NCBI GenBank assembly: GCA_963843285.1
Contig: CAWJJO010000012.1
Location: 1-64,000 of the forward strand
DNA length: 64,000 bases
Source: CAZDDB01 sp963843285
GTDB lineage: Bacteria > Acidobacteriota > HRBIN11 > JAKEFK01
Reading direction: 5' to 3'
The position numbers were made by a program, and so were the translations under genes. The first letter of the stretch is position 1; each line of letters starts with the position of its first letter. This document shows, piece after piece, positions 33,846 to 42,343 of this stretch. The notes below the pieces were generated by a model. The model saw only the letters and a program-made list of their open reading frames with translations, made no database searches and was not told the origin of the DNA.

Positions 33846-35204
33846 TCATTTGTTCACCCAGAATGGTTCTGGTGGGTGGGCGCCGAAGATCCAGTTCAGC
33901 TCAAAATATAACGAGTTGCGCCCATCTTCGGTTACAAAATCGCTCCATCTGTGTTCGTAGTTCACACGGAAGCGGAGAAATTCACTAAAGTAGTAGGAAA
34001 CATAGGGAGTGATGCTTTGCCGTGTCAGTCCGGGGTTGAATAAAGTATCCGTCTGATCGTAACGCAAACCCGCATAGATTCTGGGATTGAATTGCCACTG
34101 ATTCCATATTGTAAAGCCTGCAGGCTTGCCTTCGCCAGGCTGTAGACCCTGAATTTCAATCGCTTGCGCGACGTCGGACGGTTCAGCAGCCTCCGGATGG
34201 GAGTGACCTGTAAAAAAGAACTCCGCTCCCACGAGATAAGACTTCCATTCTCCCATTCGGTACGGCTTCCACCGGTAGAGAAAATCAACTCCATTTATGT
34301 TGGCAGATCGAACTTCATCATTGCCTGCATGGTAATAGGTAGAGAAGCCCAGTTCAACATTGTTCACTTCCGCAAACGTTCGAAACCAGCGCAGATGACC
34401 GAGATAGGATAGCCTGCTGCCAAGTTCAGGCGAAACGGCAATGTTTCCCCCAGTCAAAACATCAATCGTTGCATCGAGAGCCGAATTTTCGTCCCATGGT
34501 GTCGGAATGTAAAAGTTTGAGGAAATTCCGTTCCCTATGAATCCCTCTTCCCCTAGAAATTCCTGAAGCGGTAGTGGACGGAATGTTTGCGGCTGATCGT
34601 GGGTATGGAGAATATTCATCTTGCCAAAGACTGGACGAAACCGTCCAACCTTCAGCTTCAATCCCAGCGGCGGTTGATCCTGAAAGGGAAGCTTCTTGAT
34701 GGTCACATAGCCTTCTTCTACATCTGCCGAAAATTCGCCGGGAGTTTCAGATTCCAGAGTTGCGATGAGAAGGCCATCTGCAAATGGATCAATTGGTACC
34801 CGCAGGTCCAGTTCGGCTTCCCGTAGATTCAGCCGATCATCGATCGGATTACCATCTTCGTTGAAGACATTTTGATTATCTGCGCGTCCAACGAAATTCA
34901 TGGCTACCGCAATCGCCGGATTCAGAGCGCCCGGAATGGCCTGAACTTGCTGTTGAGACGGCGCGACCTGCTCGGGAGCTTGCAGCGCTTGAGCTTGAAG
35001 TAGTTCTAATTGTGACTGTAGATCTTTGATCTTCTGATCGTAATCCGACTTTAGCGCCTCCAGTTGCGCTTTCAGGCCTTCAATTGTCGCCACAGATTGC
35101 GACTCAGATGATTGGGTTTGCGTCTGTTGCGCGTAAGCAAAAGAAAACGACAGCATTACGATGAACATCAAGAAACAAGATTTTTGCAATAACCTGCGAT
35201 TCAT
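33846..35204 (-). CDS. Outer-membrane porin-like protein of the metal uptake operon
   Basis: 452 residues. Signal peptide (LMFIVMLSFSFAYA, then QQ), a predicted coiled coil at ~28-70 (IEGLKAQLEALKSDYDQKIK, DLQSQLELLQAQ), a Gln/Pro linker, then a long beta barrel (LNLREAELDLRVPID, LKVGRFRPVFGKMN, YVSYYFSEFLRFRVNYEHRW). Coiled coil plus barrel is typical of trimeric OprP/OprO-like or zinc-associated porins. It is placed directly before the binding protein gene and shares its transcript, so it likely admits the metal across the outer membrane. The ATG at 35204 follows GGAGGAAATC. Confidence 0.78.
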   Translation of the reverse strand: MNRRLLQKSCFLMFIVMLSFSFAYAQQTQTQSSESQSVATIEGLKAQLEALKSDYDQKIKDLQSQLELLQAQALQAPEQVAPSQQQVQAIPGALNPAIAVAMNFVGRADNQNVFNEDGNPIDDRLNLREAELDLRVPIDPFADGLLIATLESETPGEFSADVEEGYVTIKKLPFQDQPPLGLKLKVGRFRPVFGKMNILHTHDQPQTFRPLPLQEFLGEEGFIGNGISSNFYIPTPWDENSALDATIDVLTGGNIAVSPELGSRLSYLGHLRWFRTFAEVNNVELGFSTYYHAGNDEVRSANINGVDFLYRWKPYRMGEWKSYLVGAEFFFTGHSHPEAAEPSDVAQAIEIQGLQPGEGKPAGFTIWNQWQFNPRIYAGLRYDQTDTLFNPGLTRQSITPYVSYYFSEFLRFRVNYEHRWSDFVTEDGRNSLYFELNWIFGAHPPEPFWVNK

Positions 35205-35280
35205 GATTTCCTCCGTATGGTGTATTTCCACACGTTCTAATTCGGAAAAAACTGAAAATGGAAAAATGAAAAGGAAGAAA

Positions 35281-35553
35281 TCAGGAGAGGGGAGGAGACC
35301 TGCCGAAGCCTGGAGTCGCGAACAAAACAGTATGATGCGACAAAGGTTGAACCTGATAGGCGCCTAAATCGAAGAGTTCGTACGCGATGGGCGAATTGCC
35401 CGTTAAGTCTACTGACGCCTGTGAAAGCTGACACAGATTGCAGTGCAAACCTGTGCGATCGGTGGACTGCGGATGATAGTGTAAGCTGATCGCAAGTGTA
35501 AGCGATGCATAGATCACCACCAGGAAAAGGGCGACCTTGCGCAACCGTTTCAT
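35281..35553 (-). CDS. Small exported His/Cys protein upstream of metal operon
   Basis: 90 residues with an N-terminal membrane or signal segment (RKVALFLVVIYASLTLAISL). A possible metal site follows: LHYHP, then HCNLC (His-x(2)-His and Cys-x2-Cys) about 15 residues apart. It resembles small DUF2946-type proteins that accompany metal-uptake receptors, by recollection only. It lies 76 bases upstream of the porin gene on the same strand and is therefore probably the first gene of the metal operon. A periplasmic metal chaperone or sensor is possible but unproved. Confidence 0.55.
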   Translation of the reverse strand: MKRLRKVALFLVVIYASLTLAISLHYHPQSTDRTGLHCNLCQLSQASVDLTGNSPIAYELFDLGAYQVQPLSHHTVLFATPGFGRSPPLS

Positions 35554-35615
35554 ACGAGTGGATTATAGGGGCTAGACCAAACCAAGTCAATTTCGAAGAC
35601 GACTACGTCCGGTGG

Positions 35616-35676
35616 TAGGGGCGACCCTTGTGGGTCGCCCGCTTCGGTGCGGGCGGGGACAAGCCCCGCCCCTACC
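35616..35676. repeat. Family D repeat, second copy
   Basis: GTAGGGGCGACCCTTGTGGG to GGGGACAAGCCCCGCCCCTA-CC, matching 21205-21261 almost base for base. It lies in the divergent spacer between the small His/Cys gene and the MFS gene. Confidence 0.8.
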
Positions 35677-35691
35677 GGCTTATTATTATTA

Positions 35692-35725
35692 CTTTGTGTT
35701 CTTTGTGCCTTTGTGGTGAATCCCT
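35692..35725. repeat. Right arm of family A before the MFS gene
   Basis: CTTTGTGTTCTTTGTGCCTT then TGTGGTGAATCCCT, directly abutting the MFS start codon. Confidence 0.7.
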
Positions 35726-36967
35726 ATGTTCACAGCTTTACGTCATCGAAATTTTCAACTGTTCCTATCGGGTCAGTTCATCTCGCTCATCGGGTTCTGG
35801 CTCCAGAATGTTGGACAGAGCTGGCTCGTTTACCGCTTGACTCACTCTGCGACGTATCTGGGCGCCATCACTTTTTCACAGCAAATTCCGATCCTGTTGC
35901 TTGCGGTACCTGCCGGCGGTTTTGTCGACCGCACAAACAGACACAGGCTGGTGATGATCACACAGACATTATTGTTGACTCAGGCAACTATTTTAACGGT
36001 CCTCACGTTTGCCGGCAGCATTACGATCGGCTGGATGTTCGTTCTCGCAATATTGCTGGGAATCATCAGCGCAGTGGATCTTCCCGCGCGGCAGGCCTTT
36101 CTGGTGCAAATGGTAGGAAAGGAAGATCTGATGAATGCGATCGCGATCAACTCATCCATGTTTAACGGCGCGCGGATGATCGGTCCTGCGGTCGCCGGAA
36201 TCATCGTCGCAAAGTGGGGCGAGTCCTATTGCTTTCTGTTGAACGCGATCACGTATGTGGCTGTCATCGTTTCGCTTCTAATGATGAAGATCCGTCCGGT
36301 GGAAACGCAGATCCGGCAGACCTGGACAAAGGATCTTGCGGATGGGTTCCGTTTTGTGCGAGAGACCGGACCGGTGCGCGTGATGCTTCAGCTCGTGGGA
36401 GCCTTTGGCATTGGTGGATTCTCATTTTCGGTTTTGCTTCCTGTTTTTGCGGATCGGATTTTCAGTCGCGGCGCCACCGGATTGGGCTGGCTGATGACTG
36501 CAGTAGGAATCGGCGCTTTGCTGGGCGCGCTGTTCCTGGCTCGACGGACGGGCTTGAAAGGGATTAGCAAACTCATTGCCGTTTCGGCGTTTGGTTTTGC
36601 GATCTGTCTTTTATTATTCAGCCTCAGTCTCCATTTCTGGGTATCTTTTGCTCTGCTCTGCCTGCTCGGATTTTTTATGCTCACAATGATCGCTTCTGTC
36701 AACACGGCAATTCAATCGATCATCCCGGACTCATTTCGCGGGCGCGTGATGAGCTTCTTCACCACGATGTTGATCGGGATGGCGCCGATCGGAAGTCTGA
36801 TCGCGGGAGCCCTCGCAGATTCGGTTGGCACACAGATTACAGTTTTTGCGTTTGCCTTGTTGTGTCTGGCTGCGGCGTTCTGGTTCTATCGCTCCCTTCC
36901 TTCAATTCAGGCGGAAGGCCACCGATTGTATTTGCTGGAGAATCCACAATTCGGCGAACCGGTTTAA
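35726..36967 (+). CDS. MFS transporter, enterobactin-exporter (EntS)-like group
   Basis: 413 residues with about 12 membrane helices. The start FTALRHRNFQLFLSGQFISL (residues 2-21), the LQNVGQSWLVYRLTHSATYLG loop and GGFVDRTNRHRLV (motif A region) are typical of the MFS_3/EntS-type drug or siderophore exporters. SIIPDSFRGRVMSFFTTMLI marks the second half. The substrate is unknown. The start codon follows a family A arm without any clear ribosome site, so initiation context is unusual. It is followed by a family B fragment and converges on tesA. Confidence 0.88.
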   Translation: MFTALRHRNFQLFLSGQFISLIGFWLQNVGQSWLVYRLTHSATYLGAITFSQQIPILLLAVPAGGFVDRTNRHRLVMITQTLLLTQATILTVLTFAGSITIGWMFVLAILLGIISAVDLPARQAFLVQMVGKEDLMNAIAINSSMFNGARMIGPAVAGIIVAKWGESYCFLLNAITYVAVIVSLLMMKIRPVETQIRQTWTKDLADGFRFVRETGPVRVMLQLVGAFGIGGFSFSVLLPVFADRIFSRGATGLGWLMTAVGIGALLGALFLARRTGLKGISKLIAVSAFGFAICLLLFSLSLHFWVSFALLCLLGFFMLTMIASVNTAIQSIIPDSFRGRVMSFFTTMLIGMAPIGSLIAGALADSVGTQITVFAFALLCLAAAFWFYRSLPSIQAEGHRLYLLENPQFGEPV

Positions 36968-36981
36968 TCTGTCCCCGATTT

Positions 36982-37009
36982 GGAGCCGGCGGCCCTCCGT
37001 GGCCGCCGA
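36982..37009. repeat. Degenerate family B hairpin
   Basis: GGAGCCGGCGGCCCTCCGTG GCCGCCGA: GGCGGCC and GGCCGCC can pair. It lies in the gap between convergent genes. Confidence 0.6.
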
Positions 37010-37016
37010 TTGGCGT

Positions 37017-37655
37017 TTACAACAGCGGCTTGAGCGCCCTGTATACGGTTTCCGCCATCACTCGCGCACCTTCCTCGTTCGGATGTGTGCCATCCTTTTG
37101 GATCAAGCGATCGATACTGGCTGCGTCTTTGATGAAGAACGGCACGAGAGTGATCTTGTATCTGGACGATAGGTCGTCGAATGCCTGATGCACTTCCTTC
37201 GCATATTCCGGTCCTGCATTCGAAGGAGCTTCGATCCTGAGTAGCAAAACCGTCACTTTTTGCGATTGCGCCTTTTCGATCATTGCTGCGAGATTCTTCT
37301 CCATCAAATCCACCGGCTGGCCCCGCAGGATGTCGTTGCCGCCCAGCTCGAGAACGAGAAACTTGACGTGATCCTCCAACGACCAATCGAGCCGTCGCAA
37401 TCCACCAGCCGTCGTATCCCCGGAAACGCCGGCGTTGATGACACGGTATTTGTATCCGTCTTTGTGCAACATTTTTTCGAGAACCGCGGGGTAACTCTCG
37501 GAGGCCGGAAGACCAAGACCTGCCGTCAAAGAGTTGCCAAATGCTACGATCTTGGGTAAGTTTTGATCTTCGCGTGAAACAGCAGAGGAAGATTGCTGCG
37601 CAGGCTCGCGATTGCAAGCCGTCAGAATCACGAGCAGCAGCAGGAATTTACGCAT
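37017..37655 (-). CDS. tesA: SGNH-family arylesterase/lysophospholipase lipoprotein (TesA-like)
   Basis: 212 residues. The signal sequence ends in a lipobox, ILTAC (Cys at ~15), so it is predicted to be a lipoprotein rather than a soluble periplasmic enzyme. SGNH blocks are visible: block I FGNSLTAGLG, block II GVSGDTTAGG, block III LGGNDILRG, block V DGTHPNEEG with the Asp/His pair. Block I reads GNSL where most members have GDSL. It hydrolyses acyl thioesters or lysophospholipids. It is divergent from an ABC ATPase gene as in E. coli tesA-ybbA, and the two start codons overlap. Confidence 0.88.
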   Translation of the reverse strand: MRKFLLLLVILTACNREPAQQSSSAVSREDQNLPKIVAFGNSLTAGLGLPASESYPAVLEKMLHKDGYKYRVINAGVSGDTTAGGLRRLDWSLEDHVKFLVLELGGNDILRGQPVDLMEKNLAAMIEKAQSQKVTVLLLRIEAPSNAGPEYAKEVHQAFDDLSSRYKITLVPFFIKDAASIDRLIQKDGTHPNEEGARVMAETVYRALKPLL

Positions 37656-38349
37656 GATCCAATTATATAAAGTTTCGAAAGTTGTTCCCTCCGGTGAGGG
37701 ATCCCTAACGATTCTGCATCCGCTGGACCTGACCATTCCGGATGGTCAATTTGTAGCGGTGATCGGACCATCCGGCAGCGGCAAATCCACCTTGCTCGGG
37801 TTGATCGCCGGATTGGATGCGCCAACCTCCGGTGAGATTGTGATCGATGGAGAGTCCATCACAAACATGAGTGAAGACAGGCTGGCGGAGCTGCGCGGAC
37901 GAAAAATCGGATTTGTGTTCCAATCGTTTCATTTGATTCCATCGCTGACCGCGTTGGAAAATGTGCTCGTGCCGATGGAGATCGCAGGCGCGCCGGACGC
38001 TTTGCAGCGCGCGCGGTCGTTGATGGATGATGTCGGGTTGAGAGAGCGCGCGCATCATTATCCGTCGCAGCTTTCCGGTGGAGAACAGCAGCGCGTTGCA
38101 ATTGCCCGCGCGTTTTCCAACAATCCATCGATCCTTCTCGCAGATGAACCAACCGGCAATCTGGACACGCAAAACGGTCAACATATTTTTGACCTGCTCA
38201 TTGAGATGAATCGAAATCGCGGCACGACTCTTGTGCTGGTAACGCACGAAAAGGATCTGTCCGCAGCGGCAGATCGCCAAATCGTGTTGCGTGACGGCCG
38301 TGTCGTAGAAGAGGAATTCACCGCAGAGGCGCAGAGGACGCAGAGATAA
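37654..38349 (+). CDS. ybbA: ABC transporter ATP-binding protein (YbbA/LolD-like)
   Basis: 231 residues of the MacB/LolD-type ATPases. Walker A GPSGSGKST, Q-loop FVFQSFHLIP, signature LSGGEQQRVAIARA, Walker B ILLADEP and the switch His in VLVTHEKD are complete. It pairs with the large FtsX-like permease downstream. Its ATG shares the tetranucleotide CATG with the oppositely oriented tesA start. The C-terminal tail FTAEAQRTQR is translated from the left arm of a family A repeat; the native end is probably near GRVVEEE. Confidence 0.9.
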   Translation: MIQLYKVSKVVPSGEGSLTILHPLDLTIPDGQFVAVIGPSGSGKSTLLGLIAGLDAPTSGEIVIDGESITNMSEDRLAELRGRKIGFVFQSFHLIPSLTALENVLVPMEIAGAPDALQRARSLMDDVGLRERAHHYPSQLSGGEQQRVAIARAFSNNPSILLADEPTGNLDTQNGQHIFDLLIEMNRNRGTTLVLVTHEKDLSAAADRQIVLRDGRVVEEEFTAEAQRTQR

Positions 38350-38599
38350 GAAGCGGGCAGCCGCCGGACGCCGCAGGCGTCCAGTCTGAAAAAAGAATGC
38401 CACAAAACAAATGCGGTTTTGGTAACTTGGTACGGAAAGTTTCCGTTTGCTTTTTGTTTTTTGGCATTCTTTTTTCAGAGTGCCCGAAGGGCCCGCGGCT
38501 GCCCTGGCGTTCTCGGCGGTTTCAGTCCTTTCCGTGCTTCCGTGTTTCCGTGCTGAATCCTTTTCCTCTTTGTATTCTTCGTGCCTTTGTGGTGAATCT
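38317..38599. repeat. Family A element with internal long hairpin
   Basis: Outer arms TTCACCGCAGAGGCGCAGAG (38317) and TTCGTGCCTTTGTGGTGAAT (38579). Nested inside are exact inverted repeats CTGAAAAAAGAATGCC (38386-38401) versus GGCATTCTTTTTTCAG (38463-38478), and GGGCAGCCGC (38355-38364) versus GCGGCTGCCC (38495-38504). The whole ybbA-ybbP gap is this element. Confidence 0.8.
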
Positions 38600-41137
38600 A
38601 TGAGCTTCATATTGCAGATGGCACGCCGCGAGATACGCTCTTCCTGGCGCCGTTTGCTTTTCTTCTTCCTTTGTATCGCGATCGGTGTCGGCGCGATCGT
38701 GGCCGTGCGTTCCATCATTCGCAATCTTAATCATGTCCTCAGCTCCGATGCGCGCGTGATCCTGGGCGCCGATGTGCAGGTAGCGTCGAATCGTCCGTGG
38801 AAGCCGGAAACACTGACATCGATTGAACGTGTGACAGGTACTGTAGCCACGGCGCGAACTGAAACGATCGAATCTGCATCGATGTTGCGGCCAGCCGATG
38901 TTTCAAAAGGCGGCGCGATCCTTGTGGAGTTGAAAGGAATAGAAGTGCCGTATCCGCTTTATGGACAGTACAAGCTCGCGGATGGCGCGAAGTTCAATCA
39001 TTCCCTGCTTGCAAACAATGGCATACTGGTCGCGCGAAGCGTGCTGGAGCGCCTCAATCTCAAGACAGGCGACCGCGTCAAGCTGGGCGAGGCTGAGTTT
39101 CACATTCGTGGAGTACTGGAACACGAACCGGGCAGCGGAGCAGGATTTCGTTTTGGTCCGCGCGTGATTGTAAATCGCAAGTCCCTGGAATCCGCGGGTC
39201 TTACCGGATTCGGCAGCCGGGCGCGAAGAAAGATCCTGCTTCAGATCCCCGAATCAAGAGTGGCGGCAATCACTCAACAGCTCCGGAAATCGGTGAAAAG
39301 CGATCTGGTCAACATTCGCTCCTTCAAGGAATCACAGGAAAATCTGGAAGATCAATTTACGCGCGCTGAAAATTTCCTGGCCCTGACCGGTCTAGTCATT
39401 CTGGTTCTTGGCGGGATCGGCATTTCCAGCGTCACACGTGTCTTTATCGAACAAAAGAAGAAAAGCATCGCCGTCTTGAAGTGCGTGGGAGCAACGGGCC
39501 GAAAAATCACAACGGCATATCTGGTCCAAATTCTGGCGCTCGGATCTGCCGGCAGCCTTCTTGGAGTCGGACTCGCGAGGTTCGCGCTCTATTATGTGAA
39601 GCTCCGTTACGCGCTCAGTCTTCCGGCAGGAATGAACTACTCCTTACAGGAAGGAGCCGTCGTTCAGGGTCTGGCTTTCGGTCTGCTGGTTACGATTCTT
39701 TTTGCCGCTCTACCTTTGCTTCGGATCAGAAACATCAAGCCAAACGTCTTGCTTCGTGAAGAAACGGAGTTTCACCAATCAACAATCAGGAGATTATGGA
39801 AAGATCCGTTGCGGTGGATTACCGGTGTCCTGGTGATGGCTGGCCTGGTGTTCCTTGCTTCCTGGCAGGGGGGCTCGCTTCGCGTTGGCCTGTTTTTCCT
39901 GGGCGGACTGCTTGCGACAGCTGCTGCGTTGCATCTCGGCGCGGTATTGCTGGTCCGGATTCTGCGAAAAGGCAAACCGCTGGCGACGTTTTCGCTCAGA
40001 CACGCAATCAGCGGACTCCATCGTCCCGGTAACCAGACATATGTGATAATTATGGCCGTCGGTCTCGGCAGTTTTTTCATCATCGCGATCCACACATTGC
40101 AATCCAATCTTTTGCGCGAGCTTGATTTTACGCAAAGAAGCAACATGCCCAATATGTATCTGATCGATGTGCAGACGGATCAACGGCAAGGCGTTGCACG
40201 AATCGTGAAGGAAGCCAGCGGCGAAACGGCGCAGTTGATTCCTACTGTGCGCGCGCGCATTGCAGCCATCAACGGCAAAGAGCTCGATCCGGAAAGCGAG
40301 CAATACAAAAAAGATCGAAGGCGTCTTGGATTTGAATACACAATGACGTATCGTCCTGCGCTGGAGCCGAATGAAACGGTACTTGCCGGGAGATTTTGGA
40401 ACCGGACACCGTCTTTTTTACCGGAGGTCTCGATCGAAGAAAGTCTCAAAGGAATGATGGATCTGGATGTAGGAGGAACGATCACGTTTGATATTCTTGG
40501 CCGGCGGGTGACGGCAAAAGTCACCAGTATCCGGCGCGTCGACTGGCAGAATTCACGGACAGGTTTCTATGTGGTCTTCCGGCCGGGAACGCTCGAAAAG
40601 GCGCCGAACGTTTACATTGCCGCGCTCAACGCCCCAACCACAGAACCTGCGCGATCGCGATTTCAACGAACGCTGGTGGATACGTATCCGAATATAACCG
40701 CCATTGATGTTGCTGAGATTGTGGACAACATCAAACGAATCCTGAATAACGTGACGCTCGCCGTTTCGTTTGTCGGCAGTTTCGTTTTCTTGAGCGGCAT
40801 CCTGATCCTGATTGGATCCGTAACCATGACAAAGTTCCAGCGAATCTACGAAGCTGCTGTGCTCAAGGTGCTTGGCGCAAAACGAAAAATCATCCTGACA
40901 ATTCTGGTCATTGAGTATGGGTTGCTGGGAACAGTTGCCGGAATCGTCGGCTCGCTCGCGGCAATGGGGCTATCGTATCTGATCGGAAAACACGTGTTTG
41001 AAATTCCATGGCACGCGACGCCTTTGATTTACGTGACAGGCATTGTACTGACCACACTGCTTGTCATCTTTGTCGGCGCCGCTTCGAGTCTGGACGTGCT
41101 CAATCGCAAGCCGCTGGCAATATTGCGCAACTCGTAA
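38600..41137 (+). CDS. ybbP: FtsX-family ABC permease (YbbP-like)
   Basis: 845 residues, a long member of the FtsX/MacB permease family with ~10 membrane helices. An N-terminal anchor (SWRRLLFFFLCIAIGVGAIV) and a periplasmic domain (VILGADVQVASNRPW ...) lead to a first FtsX core (VILVLGGIGISSVTRVFIEQ ... ILALGSAGSLLGVGLARFAL). A second periplasmic domain and a C-terminal FtsX core follow (LAVSFVGSFVFLSGILILIG, EYGLLGTVAGIVGSLAAMGL). With YbbA it would form a complex thought to move or release lipophilic molecules from the inner membrane. The ATG at 38600 directly follows a repeat arm; in-frame codons upstream are repeat. Confidence 0.9.
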   Translation: MSFILQMARREIRSSWRRLLFFFLCIAIGVGAIVAVRSIIRNLNHVLSSDARVILGADVQVASNRPWKPETLTSIERVTGTVATARTETIESASMLRPADVSKGGAILVELKGIEVPYPLYGQYKLADGAKFNHSLLANNGILVARSVLERLNLKTGDRVKLGEAEFHIRGVLEHEPGSGAGFRFGPRVIVNRKSLESAGLTGFGSRARRKILLQIPESRVAAITQQLRKSVKSDLVNIRSFKESQENLEDQFTRAENFLALTGLVILVLGGIGISSVTRVFIEQKKKSIAVLKCVGATGRKITTAYLVQILALGSAGSLLGVGLARFALYYVKLRYALSLPAGMNYSLQEGAVVQGLAFGLLVTILFAALPLLRIRNIKPNVLLREETEFHQSTIRRLWKDPLRWITGVLVMAGLVFLASWQGGSLRVGLFFLGGLLATAAALHLGAVLLVRILRKGKPLATFSLRHAISGLHRPGNQTYVIIMAVGLGSFFIIAIHTLQSNLLRELDFTQRSNMPNMYLIDVQTDQRQGVARIVKEASGETAQLIPTVRARIAAINGKELDPESEQYKKDRRRLGFEYTMTYRPALEPNETVLAGRFWNRTPSFLPEVSIEESLKGMMDLDVGGTITFDILGRRVTAKVTSIRRVDWQNSRTGFYVVFRPGTLEKAPNVYIAALNAPTTEPARSRFQRTLVDTYPNITAIDVAEIVDNIKRILNNVTLAVSFVGSFVFLSGILILIGSVTMTKFQRIYEAAVLKVLGAKRKIILTILVIEYGLLGTVAGIVGSLAAMGLSYLIGKHVFEIPWHATPLIYVTGIVLTTLLVIFVGAASSLDVLNRKPLAILRNS

Positions 41138-41148
41138 CCTTCAATTCC

Positions 41149-41219
41149 GGAGACCGCGGGCGTCCCTGCCCGCAATTATGGGAGATTCACTTCCTGCGGG
41201 TACGAAGGCCCGCGCCTCC
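41149..41219. repeat. Family B repeat between ybbP and bcp
   Basis: GGAGACCGCGGGCGTCCCTG-CCCGC and GCGGGTACGAAGGCCCGCGC-CTCC, in the gap between convergent genes. Confidence 0.75.
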
Positions 41220-41227
41220 AATGGATA

Positions 41228-41689
41228 TCAGATCGTAGCAAGCTTCGCAAGAATCTCTTCCGTATGGCCGTCCACTTTCACTTTCGGATAGATGTGCGCG
41301 ATGTTTCCATTCTCATCAATCAAGAAAGTGGTGCGCTCGATCCCCATCATCTTTTTTCCATACATGTTCTTTTCTTTCCAGACGCCATATTTCTCGATGA
41401 CTTCTTTCTTGGGATCGCTGAGCAATGGAAACGAAAGGCGATATTTATCGCGGAATTTCTTGTGCGATTCAACGGAATCGGCGCTGACACCCAAAACTAC
41501 GGCGCCTGTCTTTGTAATCGCCTTGAAGTTGTCGGTAAAACTGCAGGCTTCTTTTGTACATCCAGGAGTATCGTCTTTGGGATAAAAGTAGAGAATCACT
41601 TTCTTTCCAAGAAAATCCTTCAACGATACTTTCTTCCCCTCATCCGAATCGAGCGTGAACTGGGGCGCTTTGGAGCCGGCCTTTAACAT
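41228..41689 (-). CDS. bcp: Thioredoxin-dependent thiol peroxidase (Bcp/PrxQ)
   Basis: 153 residues. The peroxidatic Cys44 sits in the family motif DDTPGCTKEACSF, with resolving Cys49 five residues on, as in PrxQ proteins. VILYFYPKDD and TTFLIDENGNIAHIYPKV are conserved. It reduces H2O2 and organic peroxides in the cytosol using thioredoxin. Start 41689 has GGAGGA upstream. It is divergent from a pair of secreted hypothetical genes. Confidence 0.95.
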   Translation of the reverse strand: MLKAGSKAPQFTLDSDEGKKVSLKDFLGKKVILYFYPKDDTPGCTKEACSFTDNFKAITKTGAVVLGVSADSVESHKKFRDKYRLSFPLLSDPKKEVIEKYGVWKEKNMYGKKMMGIERTTFLIDENGNIAHIYPKVKVDGHTEEILAKLATI

Positions 41690-41788
41690 AGAAATCCTCC
41701 TTGTATGAATTCTCATTGTATCGAAATCTCGGGTTCTAGAGAACTTTTCCCTCCCATTCTCGTCATTAATAGCATCCAGGAGGGAAAT

Positions 41789-42340
41789 ATGCAGATCCGA
41801 AGGGCATTGTTCCTTTTCTTAAGCGTGTGCTTGCTGGCCGGAAGGCTTCAAGCGGACACAAAACAGTGGGTCCATGTCCACATTGAAGACGCGAATAAAG
41901 AGGAGAAGGTAAAGGTGAACATTCCTATCTCTCTTGTTGAAAGTCTCATGCCAATGATTGAGGAAAAGAGCATCGAACGGGGACGCATACGCCTTCATGA
42001 AAGAGATATGAGCATTCAGGATCTGCGGAAGGTGTGGAAAGAACTGCGCAGCCAGGGCGACAGTGAATTCGTTTCGATTGAAAACAGAGACACAAATATT
42101 CGAGTCTTCACAAAGGGGAATTATTTGATGGTAGAACCTGGCGAGGGCTCAACCAAACGCATCGAAATGAAGATTCCACTGGCAGTTGTAGACGCGATGC
42201 TGTCCGGCCAGGGTGAAGAGTTGAACCTGACCGCTGCGGTACGGGCGCTCAAAGAGAGCGGCAGCGGGGATATCATCACAGTGAAAGACAGAGATGCAAC
42301 TGTGCGTGTCTGGATTGACGAAAGCAACCAGGCGAGGTAA
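41789..42340 (+). CDS. Exported hypothetical protein with internal duplication
   Basis: 183 residues. Signal peptide MQIRRALFLFLSVCLLAGRL, cleaved near QADT. The mature part has two similar halves: FVSIENRDTNIRVFTKGNYL with KIPLAVVDAMLSG, and IITVKDRDATVRVWI near the C-terminus; VKVNIPISLVESLMPMI at the front resembles KIPLAVVDAML. Family not recognised. A good AGGAGG site precedes the ATG. The next gene, 3 bases downstream, is a shorter paralogue, so the two are probably co-translated and may work together in the periplasm. Confidence 0.65.
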   Translation: MQIRRALFLFLSVCLLAGRLQADTKQWVHVHIEDANKEEKVKVNIPISLVESLMPMIEEKSIERGRIRLHERDMSIQDLRKVWKELRSQGDSEFVSIENRDTNIRVFTKGNYLMVEPGEGSTKRIEMKIPLAVVDAMLSGQGEELNLTAAVRALKESGSGDIITVKDRDATVRVWIDESNQAR

Positions 42341-42343
42341 GCC

